NCBI GenBank assembly: GCA_964580235.1
Contig: CAZOJY010000070.1
Coordinates: 1 to 18,726 of the forward strand
From: G020348385 sp964580235
GTDB taxonomy: Bacteria; Acidobacteriota; Aminicenantia; Aminicenantales; Aminicenantaceae
Length of the DNA stretch: 18,726 nt
Direction: 5' to 3'
The notes beneath the pieces are model-generated. The model was not told the DNA's origin, made no database searches, and worked only from the letters and a program-made list of their open reading frames with translations. The position numbers and the translations under genes were made by a program. Of the stretch, positions 1-7,711 are shown one piece after another (positions within the stretch are counted from its first letter, which is position 1; every line of letters begins with the position of its first letter).

Positions 1-2483
1 CACCAGACTACATGTCGCCCGAACAGGTGGAAGGGAAAGAAACGGACCAGCGCTCCGACATCTATTCCTTAGGAGTGATTCTGTATGAAATGGTCACAGG
101 GCAGACCCCATTTGAAGGCGACACGCCCTTTACCATAGGTGTCAAACACAAAAGCGAAACACCTAAAGACCCAAAGGAGCTGAATCCTCAGATCCCGGAT
201 GATCTCAACCGCATCATCTTAAACTGTCTTGAGAAAAATAAAGACGGCAGATATCAGAGCGCCGGCGAATTGCGGTCTGAGCTGGCAGCCTTAGACCAGG
301 GGATTCCAACCACAGAGAAGGTTATTCCCAAGCGGAAACCTCTCACTTCGCGGGAAATTACCGTCACTTTCGGTGTGAAGCGACTCTTTGTTCCGGTCCT
401 CATTTTGCTCGCTATTACAATCACGGGATTCATCCTGTGGCGCTTTGTTTTCCACAAAGAAGCCCCTATCCTCCCCACCCAGAAACCCTCCATAGCTGTG
501 ATCAGCTTCCGTAACCAGACCGGTGACCAAGCCTACGATTATTTACAGGACACCATTCCCAATCTGTTGATTACAAGCCTGGAACAATCGGGATCTTTCC
601 AGGTGACAACCTGGGAACGCCTCCACGACCTCCTCAAGCAAATCGGGAAAGAAGGCACACCGATCATCGGCCAGGACTTGGGTTTCGAGCTGTGCCGGAT
701 GGAAGGCATCGATGCCATCGTCCTCGGCCTCTTCACCAAAGCCGGTGATATGTTCGCTACAGACGTGAAGGTTATGGATGTTAACACCAAAAGCCTGCTC
801 AAAACGGCCAATTCGAAAGGCGAAGGAGAGGGCAGCATTCTGAAGAGTCAAATCGATGAGTTGAGCGCAGAAATTTCGCGCGGCATAGGAATATCCGAGA
901 GCAAAATCAAGGCCTCCCAAATCCCGATCACAGAAGTCACGACATCTTCGATGGAGGCTTATGAATATTATGTTAAAGGCAGGACAGAAAACGAAAAATT
1001 TCAATACGAGAAATCCAGGCTGTCTCTGGAGAAAGCCGTCGAGCTCGATCCAAACTTTGCCATGGCGTTTTTCTGGCTGGCTATTGTCTATGACCAACTT
1101 GTAGATGCAAAATCCAGAGACGAAGCGGTTCAAAAAGCAAAGCTTTTTGCAGATAAGGCCACGGATAGAGAAAAGCTTTTGATTGATGCTGCTTATACGG
1201 CTTTTGTTGAAAACGACATGGAAAAATGGGGGAATACGATCAAGAGATACACCCAAAAATACCCAAAGGAAAAACGAGGATTTTACTGGCGAGGCGTGTA
1301 TTTTTATTTGCATAACAATTTTGAGGATTCCATTGAATGTTTAAACAGAGCTATAAAACTTGATCCTAATTACGGAGAGGCTCTCAACCAAATGGCCTAT
1401 TCCTATATCAGTTTAGACAATTATGATAAGGCGATCGAGTTGTTTGAAAAATATTCTGCACTCTCTCCCGGGGACCCCAATCCCTATGATTCCATGGGTG
1501 AACTCTATTTCATCATGGGAAGGCTTGATGAGTCGGCAGCCAAGTACAAAAAAGCCCTGGAAGTCGACGAAAATTTCTTTTTAGCCTATCAATCCATAGC
1601 GTATATTTTTGCCTTCAAAGAAAAACCGGCTGAAGCGATGGAATGGTGCAACCAGTTTATCGAACGATCGCCCTCTACCGGGTCCAAAGCCGAAGCCTAC
1701 ATGTGGCGCGGATTCTATCATTACTGGCTGGGCCAAGCCGGACAGGCGCTCAATGACCTGCAGGTGGCAACAGAGCTTGCCAAATCGGTCGCAAATGAAG
1801 AATCGGTTGGAAACATCCATCGAATCCTGGGATGGGTTTATTATGACGGAGGAGAGCTCGAGCGCAGCCGGGAATCATTAAAAAAATGGCTGGATATGAG
1901 GCATGAGATATATCCTTATCTATCTCCTTACAATAAAGCCTACACCAATTTTTGTCTTGGCCTTGCGGATGTCAAAGAAGGACAAATGGCTTCCGCCAGA
2001 GAAAGGCTAGGGAAAATAAACTCTCTCATCCCCGATATGGATATTTATAAGGAAGAAACTAAATTTTATCATGATCTTCTACTGGGAGAGATTCTCCTTG
2101 TCGAGGGCTCCATCGATGAGGCCATCGCAGTCATTGAAAATGCCCCGCCTTTAGGTTCATTTGGCCCGATGCATGTGCAGTCTCTTCTGGTTTACAACTT
2201 TCCTTTTCAGACAGATGTTTTGGCGCGGGCTTATGTTAAAAAAGGAGAAATCGATAAGGCCATAACAGCGTATGAACGCCTGATCACCTTTGATCCCAGC
2301 ACCAAAGAACGCTGCCTGATCCATCCTTTATACCACTACAGGTTGGCCAAACTGTATGAACAGAGAGGCTGGCAGGGAAAAGCCATAGAGCAGTACAAAA
2401 AATTCCTCGATCTCTGGAAGGACGCCGACCCAGGCACTCCTGAAGTCGAAGACGCTAAAGTCCACCTCTCCACCCTCCAATAA
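1..2483 (+). CDS. Ser/Thr protein kinase with TolB-like and TPR domains, 5' end cut by window edge
   Basis: The reading frame is open from position 3. Its first codons give PDYMSPEQ, the end of a Hanks-type kinase activation segment, so the ATP-binding lobe and catalytic loop lie left of the window and the ATG at 12 is internal. The visible 826 residues run: kinase C-lobe (SDIYSLGVILYEMVTG, then a DGRYQSAGEL-like end), one transmembrane helix coded by about 384-450, a TolB/FlgO-like segment starting PSIAVISFRNQTGD, then a long array of TPR-like helix pairs to the C-terminus. This architecture implies a cytoplasmic kinase domain with an outer-face sensor or scaffold region. Such proteins are numerous in Acidobacteriota-type genomes; the substrate cannot be inferred. 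Downstream is a 139-bp gap to a toxin-antitoxin pair. I see no convincing terminator hairpin after the stop. Confidence 0.9.
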   Translation, partial: PDYMSPEQVEGKETDQRSDIYSLGVILYEMVTGQTPFEGDTPFTIGVKHKSETPKDPKELNPQIPDDLNRIILNCLEKNKDGRYQSAGELRSELAALDQGIPTTEKVIPKRKPLTSREITVTFGVKRLFVPVLILLAITITGFILWRFVFHKEAPILPTQKPSIAVISFRNQTGDQAYDYLQDTIPNLLITSLEQSGSFQVTTWERLHDLLKQIGKEGTPIIGQDLGFELCRMEGIDAIVLGLFTKAGDMFATDVKVMDVNTKSLLKTANSKGEGEGSILKSQIDELSAEISRGIGISESKIKASQIPITEVTTSSMEAYEYYVKGRTENEKFQYEKSRLSLEKAVELDPNFAMAFFWLAIVYDQLVDAKSRDEAVQKAKLFADKATDREKLLIDAAYTAFVENDMEKWGNTIKRYTQKYPKEKRGFYWRGVYFYLHNNFEDSIECLNRAIKLDPNYGEALNQMAYSYISLDNYDKAIELFEKYSALSPGDPNPYDSMGELYFIMGRLDESAAKYKKALEVDENFFLAYQSIAYIFAFKEKPAEAMEWCNQFIERSPSTGSKAEAYMWRGFYHYWLGQAGQALNDLQVATELAKSVANEESVGNIHRILGWVYYDGGELERSRESLKKWLDMRHEIYPYLSPYNKAYTNFCLGLADVKEGQMASARERLGKINSLIPDMDIYKEETKFYHDLLLGEILLVEGSIDEAIAVIENAPPLGSFGPMHVQSLLVYNFPFQTDVLARAYVKKGEIDKAITAYERLITFDPSTKERCLIHPLYHYRLAKLYEQRGWQGKAIEQYKKFLDLWKDADPGTPEVEDAKVHLSTLQ

Positions 2484-2574
2484 CAAAATCGCTATCATAT
2501 CAAAAAAAAGGCGCGGTTCTATTTTTCTGATACAAATTTGACGACTGCCTCGTCTATTAAACAGAATTAATGGC

Positions 2575-2607
2575 TTGACAGATGATACGTAGTTACGTAT
2601 ATATGTA
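2575..2607 (+). promoter_or_regulatory. Toxin-antitoxin promoter with tandem operator boxes
   Basis: A perfect -35 (TTGACA, 2575-2580) is followed after 17 bp by TATATA (2598-2603). Overlaying spacer and -10 are TACGTA (2586-2591), TACGTA (2594-2599) and TATGTA (2602-2607), spaced exactly 8 bp. The first two also form a perfect 7-bp inverted repeat around GT (2585-2600). Ribbon-helix-helix repressors typically bind tandem short boxes this way, so this is probably the site where the downstream antitoxin represses its own operon. The binding itself is inference. Confidence 0.72.
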
Positions 2608-2622
2608 ATTAGGGATATACAC

Positions 2623-2865
2623 ATGAGAAGAATAAACATAATGATCGACGAAGATTTGTATGAAAAGGTGAGGGCATTATCATTCTTCCGCGATGAGAGC
2701 ATATCGGAAATCATCCGGAAATCACTGAGAGATTGGATCGATAGGCGAATGGGCAAAAAAGAAGAATTGATTCTATCAGCCAAAGACGAAAAAGAACTCT
2801 TAGAAATACTGGCATCCGATGAATTTCTAGCAACTGAAGAAGTTGAAAAAGCCCTCAAAATATGA
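2623..2865 (+). CDS. Ribbon-helix-helix antitoxin (RelB/ParD/CopG-like)
   Basis: This 80-residue protein opens RRINIMIDEDLYEKVRAL, the beta-strand and first helix of a ribbon-helix-helix DNA-binding domain, followed by a second helix (SISEIIRKSLRDWIDRR). The acidic tail (KDEKELLEILASDEFLATEEVEKAL) is suited to wrapping the basic toxin. The ATG follows an AGGG ribosome site at 2611-2614. Its stop overlaps the toxin start by 4 bp (ATGA), giving translational coupling. The likely role is to neutralise the next gene's product and repress the operon through the boxes at 2586-2607. The family name is by fold and context; I cannot tell RelB from ParD subgroups by eye. Confidence 0.85.
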   Translation: MRRINIMIDEDLYEKVRALSFFRDESISEIIRKSLRDWIDRRMGKKEELILSAKDEKELLEILASDEFLATEEVEKALKI

Positions 2866-3107
2866 AATTTCTATACAGCAAGTCGAGCTTAAAATATCTT
2901 CAAGCCCTAGAAAAGAGGGCGGCCCGAAAACTTATCAATTCAATTAAAAAGCTTCCTTTCAAAGGAGATATCAGAAAAGTAAAAGGAAAAAAAGTAAAGA
3001 ATTTATTACGTTTTGGAGTCGGGAAATACCGAGTTCTCTATTTTCAAGAGGATGGTGAAATAAAAATTTTAAAGATCGACACACGGGGAGATGTGTATAA
3101 ACAATAA
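2862..3107 (+). CDS. RelE/ParE-superfamily toxin
   Basis: This 81-residue, strongly basic protein starts with KFLYSKSSLKYLQALEKR, the first strand and helices of the RelE/ParE fold. It ends with GKYRVLYFQEDGEIKILKI followed by DTRGDVYK, which matches the conserved RelE C-terminal strands. RelE members cleave mRNA on the ribosome and ParE members poison gyrase; the sequence alone does not decide between them. It overlaps the antitoxin gene by 4 bp. The length is normal and nothing suggests decay, so the module looks functional. The location between a signalling kinase and ordinary metabolic genes is typical of a stand-alone chromosomal toxin-antitoxin cassette. Confidence 0.85.
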   Translation: MKFLYSKSSLKYLQALEKRAARKLINSIKKLPFKGDIRKVKGKKVKNLLRFGVGKYRVLYFQEDGEIKILKIDTRGDVYKQ

Positions 3108-3177
3108 GCCGGCTCATATTGATTTTTTTGTTATGAATTGCTAAGCTTGATTCCGCGCAAGCAAGGAGGGAGATGCC

Positions 3178-3471
3178 ATGTTTGCAAGAATACTCCGGAT
3201 TCAAACCCACCTTGAGAGAATCGAAGAAGCTGCCAAGTTTTTCGAAGAGCAGGTGATTCCAGCCGTCAAGGGAATAAAAGGCTATTTGGGGGCGAAATAT
3301 TTGGCAGACAGAAAAACGGGGAACACCGTTATCATGACATTATGGGAAACCGAAGAAGATCTTCTCGATACAGAACACAGCCGGCTTTTTCAGGAACAGT
3401 TGGTCAAAATCAAGCACTTTTTCATCACGCCCCCGATCCGCGAGGTCTATGAAGTCCTCTTATCGAAATAG
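3178..3471 (+). CDS. Small ABM-fold (dimeric alpha-beta barrel) protein
   Basis: This 97-residue protein begins FARILRIQTHLERIEEAAKFFEEQVIPAVKG on a strand, then a helix, and continues with GIKGYLGAKYLADRKTGN, then VIMTLWETEEDLLDTE. This is the pattern of antibiotic-biosynthesis-monooxygenase (ABM) / ferredoxin-like dimers, in which the 'G..g' turn leads into a strand and the 'W.se.dl..' helix follows. A strong AAGGAGG (3163-3169) lies 8 nt before the ATG. The fold family includes monooxygenases, haem-degrading enzymes and many proteins of unknown role. I see no cofactor motif, so no reaction is proposed. It is probably monocistronic or leads a short unit with the frameshifted gene 47 bp downstream. 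Confidence 0.7.
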   Translation: MFARILRIQTHLERIEEAAKFFEEQVIPAVKGIKGYLGAKYLADRKTGNTVIMTLWETEEDLLDTEHSRLFQEQLVKIKHFFITPPIREVYEVLLSK

Positions 3472-3518
3472 TTTAAGAATCTTGAAAGTTTGGGCTTGAA
3501 ATCGATAGGGAGGAATGA

Positions 3519-4036
3519 ATGGAAATCCTGATTCCTGTAATCAAACTCATGACCTACATAGGAATCGGATTGATAGCCATCGGAATTCTTGCCATTCGCG
3601 GGATTTTCCGAGGATGCCGAAGCAAATTCAACTATTTCTTTGGCGCCATCATTTGTTTCGGCCTAGGCATATTCTTCCTGACCATGAAATCATCAGGATC
3701 GATCAAAGTTACTGAAGACAGCCTGATTCTGAAAGCCATGTTATCGAAAACCCAGATCATCGAAACGGATAAGATCGAGCGGGCCTGGGTGGATGATCTA
3801 CAAGAATCCGAGTGGTGTCTATCAGCCGAAGTTCCGGCACTTCGCTCGGCAATCTTCGGACAGGATGGTACAGGCTTAAAAACGGCCGGAGGGCATTTGT
3901 CCTCCTACAGGGAGAGAGAACCCTTTTTATAGAAGCTGATAAAGGCCGTGTGTTTTTGATAGCTAGGGAGGATTTCGATGTGTTCATCAGGCAGATCAAA
4001 TCCAACTCATCCAGGCTAAGAGATTTGCTGCAATAA
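3519..4036 (+). pseudogene. Membrane-anchored bacterial PH-like protein, frameshifted
   Basis: Translation starts at ATG 3519 after GGGAGG (3508-3513). It gives two transmembrane helices (about residues 7-28 and 38-54), then a PH-like start (SGSIKVTEDSLILKAMLSK, then IIETDKIERAW). After about 3797-3815 this frame turns into unrelated sequence and stops at 3932. The -1 frame, open from 3797 to 4036, supplies what reads as the missing half: SSGTSLGNLRTGWYRLKNGR, AFVLLQ, then FIEADKGRVFLIAREDF. That is the R-GT-G-RTG-rL-NG pattern of bacterial PH-like domains. A single missing base (or two extra) would explain it, either a real inactivating mutation or an assembly error. No homopolymer suitable for programmed slippage is visible. 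The function of the intact family is unknown. Confidence 0.75.
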
Positions 4037-4139
4037 CATGTCTAAGGGGCTGGAAGTGTGATATCGCCAATATTGCTTTTTGCCAGTTGAATTGATAATC
4101 TTTCATTTCTCAGATGAAATCCATTCAGGAGGCTTATGA

Positions 4140-7052
4140 ATGAAAAAAGTGTCCACATCTGCGGTTTTAATTTTTTTAACCGGCCTATTGTCCATTTTCC
4201 TATTTTTTTTGATTTTGCCGCCGTCTGTTTTGGCGGAACAAAACGGCAAAAGGCCCTTGACCCATGAAGATTACGACGCATGGAAATCCATCGCGTCATC
4301 GGCCATTTCGGCTGACGGGCAGTGGATCCTCTATCTGGAAGTGCCCCAAGACGGCGATGGAGAACTTGTGGTTAAAAACATAAAGTCCGCAAAGACATTT
4401 CGTCACGCCATCGGCTACACTGGTGAAGGGACCGATTCAGAAAGGGCGGCCAGGCCTCAGTTCAGCTATGATTCGAATCATGTCGTTTTCCTGCTATCCC
4501 CTTCACAAGAAGAAGTAAAAGAAGCCAAAAAAGCCAAAAAGGAAGAAAAGAAAAAGGCAGAGGAAAAGCTCAAGAAAAAGCTCGGAATCATGAGTCTAAA
4601 AGATGGAAAAGTGACTGAGATCGAGAGGGTAAAAAGCTATGCTCTGCCGGAGAAAGAAGGCGGATGGGTAGCCTATCTAAAAGAGGCCAACGTTGAGGAA
4701 GCAAAAAAAGAAGAGAAGAAAGAGAAAAAGGAAGAAGAAAAAGCCGAAGAAGAAAAAGGTGAGCAAGAAAAGGAAAAAGCAAAAAAGAAAAAAGAGGATT
4801 ATGGCACTCCCTTCGTGCTTCGTTCTCTCAAAGATGGAAGCGAAACAACATTTGAGGATGTTCTGAAGTATCTATTCACTAAAAACGGAAAATTTCTTTT
4901 CTATGTGGTCTCAAGCAAAAAAAAGCCAGAAAATGATGGCATTTATTCCATACAACCGGGGAGTGAATCCAGCACGCCCCTGCTGACAGGAAAAGGGAAA
5001 TACACAAAATGGGCCTTAGACAAAGAAGAGACTGTCCTGGCATTCCTGACAGACAGAGACGACCAGGAATCCGATGAACCAACATTCAATCTTTACGGCT
5101 GGAAAGTGGGAGAGCCTGAGGCCGCACTCTGGGTTTCGCATAAATCAGTGCCAAACTTTCCTGCCGGAATGGCCGTCAGCGACAAATCGGACATAACTTT
5201 TTCCGAAAATGGGAAGGTCGTGCTGTTTGGAATTAAAGAGATCCCTGAGCCGAAAAAAGATAAAGATGAAAAGGATGTCAAAGAGAAAGCAAAATTCGAC
5301 CTCTGGCACTGGAATGATCCTTATCCACAGCCCCAGCAGAAAAAAATGGCCCAACAGGTTCGGGATAATACTTGGGAATCCGTCTATCATATCGACAGCA
5401 AAGCATATATGAAACTGGCCGATGAGAACATTCCTGATGTTTCCCTCTCAAGAAACGGGAAGATCGCCTGGGCAGAAACCATTCTGCCCTATACGAAAAT
5501 GGTTTCTTATGATGGTTCGTATTACGATATCTATGTCATCGATCCTAAAACAGGAGAGAGGACGCTGGTGAAAAAAAAGCTCTTCAGAGGCGCTTCGCTC
5601 TCGCCAAACGGAAAATATCTTTACTGGTTTCACGACAAAAATTGGTATGTCTACGATATCTCAACAAAAACGACCAAGAACATCACAGCAGGGATCGATG
5701 TCCGGTTCGAACGGGAGGATTGGGATACTCCCAGCCCAGCTTACGGATATGGAATCGCAGGCTGGACGGATAACGATGCATCGATCCTGGTTTATGACCG
5801 GTATGATATCTGGGAAATCATGCCGGATGGTTCGAACGCCCGGAGGGTCACCGAACAATTCGGCCGTGATATGGACCTCTCATTCCGATATGTGAGGCTC
5901 GACCCTGAGGAAAAAAGCATCAATCCCAAAAAAGCGATGCTTCTTCGGACGACAAACGAGGAGACCATGGCTCAGGGATTCTTCCGGGATAAAGTCGAAG
6001 GAACGAATCCGCCTGAAAACCTCATTATCGCTGATAAATCCTTCGGCTTTCGCTACCCAATAAAAGCGAAAAAAGCAGATCTTTTGCTGTTCACCCAGGA
6101 AAGCTTCGATGAATTTCCTGATCTTTGGGTAAGCGATCTGGATTTTAAGCAGCCAAAAAAAATCACGAACCTGGGCAGTCAGATGGATTCTTTCGTGTGG
6201 GGGAAGGCAGAACTGCGGGATTTTTATAACGCCGACGGAATGCCCATAAAAGGGATTCTGATAAAGCCGGAAAACTTCGATCAAAAAAAGAAATATCCTT
6301 TGATGGTTTACATTTATGAGACTCTTCACACATCCCTCCACCGCTTTCGCAATCCCTCGCCCGGGACTTCAGTTAATCCTGTCTATTATGTCAGTAACGG
6401 CTACATCCTGTGGATGCCGGATATCGAATATGGAACAGGTTATCCCGGGCGCGATGCTCTTAAGTGTGTCTTACCAGGAATCCAGATGCTGATTAAGGAA
6501 GGTTATGTTGATCCCAAAGCCATCGGCATTCAAGGGCATTCCTGGGGAGGTTATCAGATAGCATATATGGTTACACAGACAGATATTTTTGCAGCAGCCG
6601 AAGCAGGAGCCCCGGTATCCAACATGACAAGCGCCTACGATGGGATTCGCTGGGCAAGTGGGATGGTCCGTCAATTCCAGTATGAACACACGCAGAGCCG
6701 TCAGGGTGACAGCCTCTGGAATGTTCCCTTTCGGTATATCGAAAACTCTCCTATTTTCTGGGCGGATAAAGTTACCACTCCTCTGTTGATGATTCATAAT
6801 GACAAAGATGGAGCAGTGCCCTGGTATCAAGGTATCGAATACATCATGGCTCTTCGCCGGTTGGAGAAAGAGGCCTATATGTTCAATTATAACGGTGAAC
6901 CTCATGGTCTGCGCAAAAGAGTGAACCAGGAGCATTGGACCCGGCGCATGCAGGAATTTTTCGATCATCACCTTAAAGGAGCACCGGCTCCGGCCTGGAT
7001 GACAAACGGAATAAAGGCCTGGGAAAAGGAAAAGGAAGAAAAAAATGAATAG
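4140..7052 (+). CDS. S9-family (prolyl oligopeptidase-like) serine peptidase with charged insertions, exported
   Basis: The 970-residue protein has an N-terminal signal peptide (basic start, hydrophobic core around residues 9-30, LPPSVLA before the probable cleavage). A beta-propeller-like region follows, and then a C-terminal alpha/beta hydrolase from about residue 700. The triad is visible: nucleophile S801 in GHSWGGY, D890 in HNDKDGAVP and H922 in GEPHG. It should hydrolyse peptides in the periplasm or at the cell surface. S9 peptidases are commonly 650-750 residues. The extra length comes partly from two Lys/Glu-rich, probably coiled or disordered segments at about residues 123-151 and 184-221. 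AGGAGG (4127-4132) sits 7 nt before ATG 4140. An out-of-frame ATG at 4136 overlaps the start. The next gene is convergent. Confidence 0.92.
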   Translation: MKKVSTSAVLIFLTGLLSIFLFFLILPPSVLAEQNGKRPLTHEDYDAWKSIASSAISADGQWILYLEVPQDGDGELVVKNIKSAKTFRHAIGYTGEGTDSERAARPQFSYDSNHVVFLLSPSQEEVKEAKKAKKEEKKKAEEKLKKKLGIMSLKDGKVTEIERVKSYALPEKEGGWVAYLKEANVEEAKKEEKKEKKEEEKAEEEKGEQEKEKAKKKKEDYGTPFVLRSLKDGSETTFEDVLKYLFTKNGKFLFYVVSSKKKPENDGIYSIQPGSESSTPLLTGKGKYTKWALDKEETVLAFLTDRDDQESDEPTFNLYGWKVGEPEAALWVSHKSVPNFPAGMAVSDKSDITFSENGKVVLFGIKEIPEPKKDKDEKDVKEKAKFDLWHWNDPYPQPQQKKMAQQVRDNTWESVYHIDSKAYMKLADENIPDVSLSRNGKIAWAETILPYTKMVSYDGSYYDIYVIDPKTGERTLVKKKLFRGASLSPNGKYLYWFHDKNWYVYDISTKTTKNITAGIDVRFEREDWDTPSPAYGYGIAGWTDNDASILVYDRYDIWEIMPDGSNARRVTEQFGRDMDLSFRYVRLDPEEKSINPKKAMLLRTTNEETMAQGFFRDKVEGTNPPENLIIADKSFGFRYPIKAKKADLLLFTQESFDEFPDLWVSDLDFKQPKKITNLGSQMDSFVWGKAELRDFYNADGMPIKGILIKPENFDQKKKYPLMVYIYETLHTSLHRFRNPSPGTSVNPVYYVSNGYILWMPDIEYGTGYPGRDALKCVLPGIQMLIKEGYVDPKAIGIQGHSWGGYQIAYMVTQTDIFAAAEAGAPVSNMTSAYDGIRWASGMVRQFQYEHTQSRQGDSLWNVPFRYIENSPIFWADKVTTPLLMIHNDKDGAVPWYQGIEYIMALRRLEKEAYMFNYNGEPHGLRKRVNQEHWTRRMQEFFDHHLKGAPAPAWMTNGIKAWEKEKEEKNE

Positions 7053-7079
7053 GTGAAAGAGTATCCTGTCACCAATTTA

Positions 7080-7523
7080 TTAAACGATTGTCTTGAGGAC
7101 TTGGATTTCTGGGCCGACAGGGATGCAGCCTTTTAAAAAGGCCTCGAGGACAATCTCTCCCTTTTGGTTCCGATAGACGGCCTTGGCCTCGGTTAATCCT
7201 TTCCCCACCATACAGGAAATCGTCAAAGAACATGTAACGGTATCCCCCAAGTACACAGGCCTCTTGAAGCGAAAATCTAACTTGGAAGCATACCACCCGA
7301 TCTGTCCTCCGATTTCTGTGACCAAACTCCCCACCAGCAAACCCGGGCAGATCTTCCCCTTTAGGTTTTTCGCTTTAGCGAACCGCCCATCAAAATGCAC
7401 CGGATTGTAGTCTCTGGTCATTTTGGCAAAATCCTGAACTTCCTTCTCTACAAATGTCTTCGAAACCGTAAACGTGTCCCCCACTTTTAGCCCCTCGATT
7501 GTCTTTTTCCGAATCTCAGACAT
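7080..7523 (-). CDS. MaoC-like hot-dog (R)-specific enoyl hydratase family protein
   Basis: The 147-residue protein has the single hot-dog fold of MaoC/PhaJ-type hydratases: a V-GD entrance strand, then DYNPVHFD, which carries the catalytic Asp38-x4-His43 pair of the hydratase-2 motif, and the central helix (GKICPGLLVGSLVTEIGGQIG). Members hydrate trans-2-enoyl-CoA or act on related acyl substrates; the substrate here is unknown. An upstream extension is open to 7577, but I chose ATG 7523. It follows an AAGGG ribosome site, and the longer start would lie at the -10 box (7578-7583) of a good promoter. Tail-to-tail with the S9 peptidase gene, 27 bp apart, and divergent from the amidohydrolase gene. 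Confidence 0.88.
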   Translation of the reverse strand: MSEIRKKTIEGLKVGDTFTVSKTFVEKEVQDFAKMTRDYNPVHFDGRFAKAKNLKGKICPGLLVGSLVTEIGGQIGWYASKLDFRFKRPVYLGDTVTCSLTISCMVGKGLTEAKAVYRNQKGEIVLEAFLKGCIPVGPEIQVLKTIV

Positions 7524-7577
7524 GACATTTTTCCCTTCAATCATAATGTAAGTAATGACGAAATTGTCAGGAATCAA

Positions 7578-7605
7578 AATATACTAAGAAAGCGAGCCAA
7601 GTCAA
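7578..7605 (-). promoter_or_regulatory. Sigma70-type promoter of the MaoC-like gene
   Basis: On the minus strand TTGACT (7605-7600) is followed after 16 bp by TATATT (7583-7578). Each hexamer matches 5 of 6 consensus bases. The predicted transcript would start near 7571 and leave a leader of about 48 nt before ATG 7523, which supports that start over the longer open frame. Confidence 0.6.
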
Positions 7606-7711
7606 TCGTAGAAAAACCCATATTTTGCACTTGAATTTTTTCGTCCGGCGATATATTTTTCACTGGGACATGGATGAAGCAATCCTTGCTTCGAGAGGAG
7701 GCAAATAGATC

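Noticed and set aside
543..1313. 256-codon minus-strand frame inside the kinase-TPR gene
   Set aside because: It is the complement of clear TPR and TolB-like coding sequence, has no recognisable domain and no ribosome site.
3109..3118. AGCCGGCT palindrome after the toxin gene as a terminator
   Set aside because: No loop can form in an 8-bp perfect palindrome, and the T-run lies too far downstream.
7053..7075. GGTGA...TCACC hairpin after the S9 peptidase as a terminator
   Set aside because: Only 5 bp with a 12-nt loop and no T-run directly after it.
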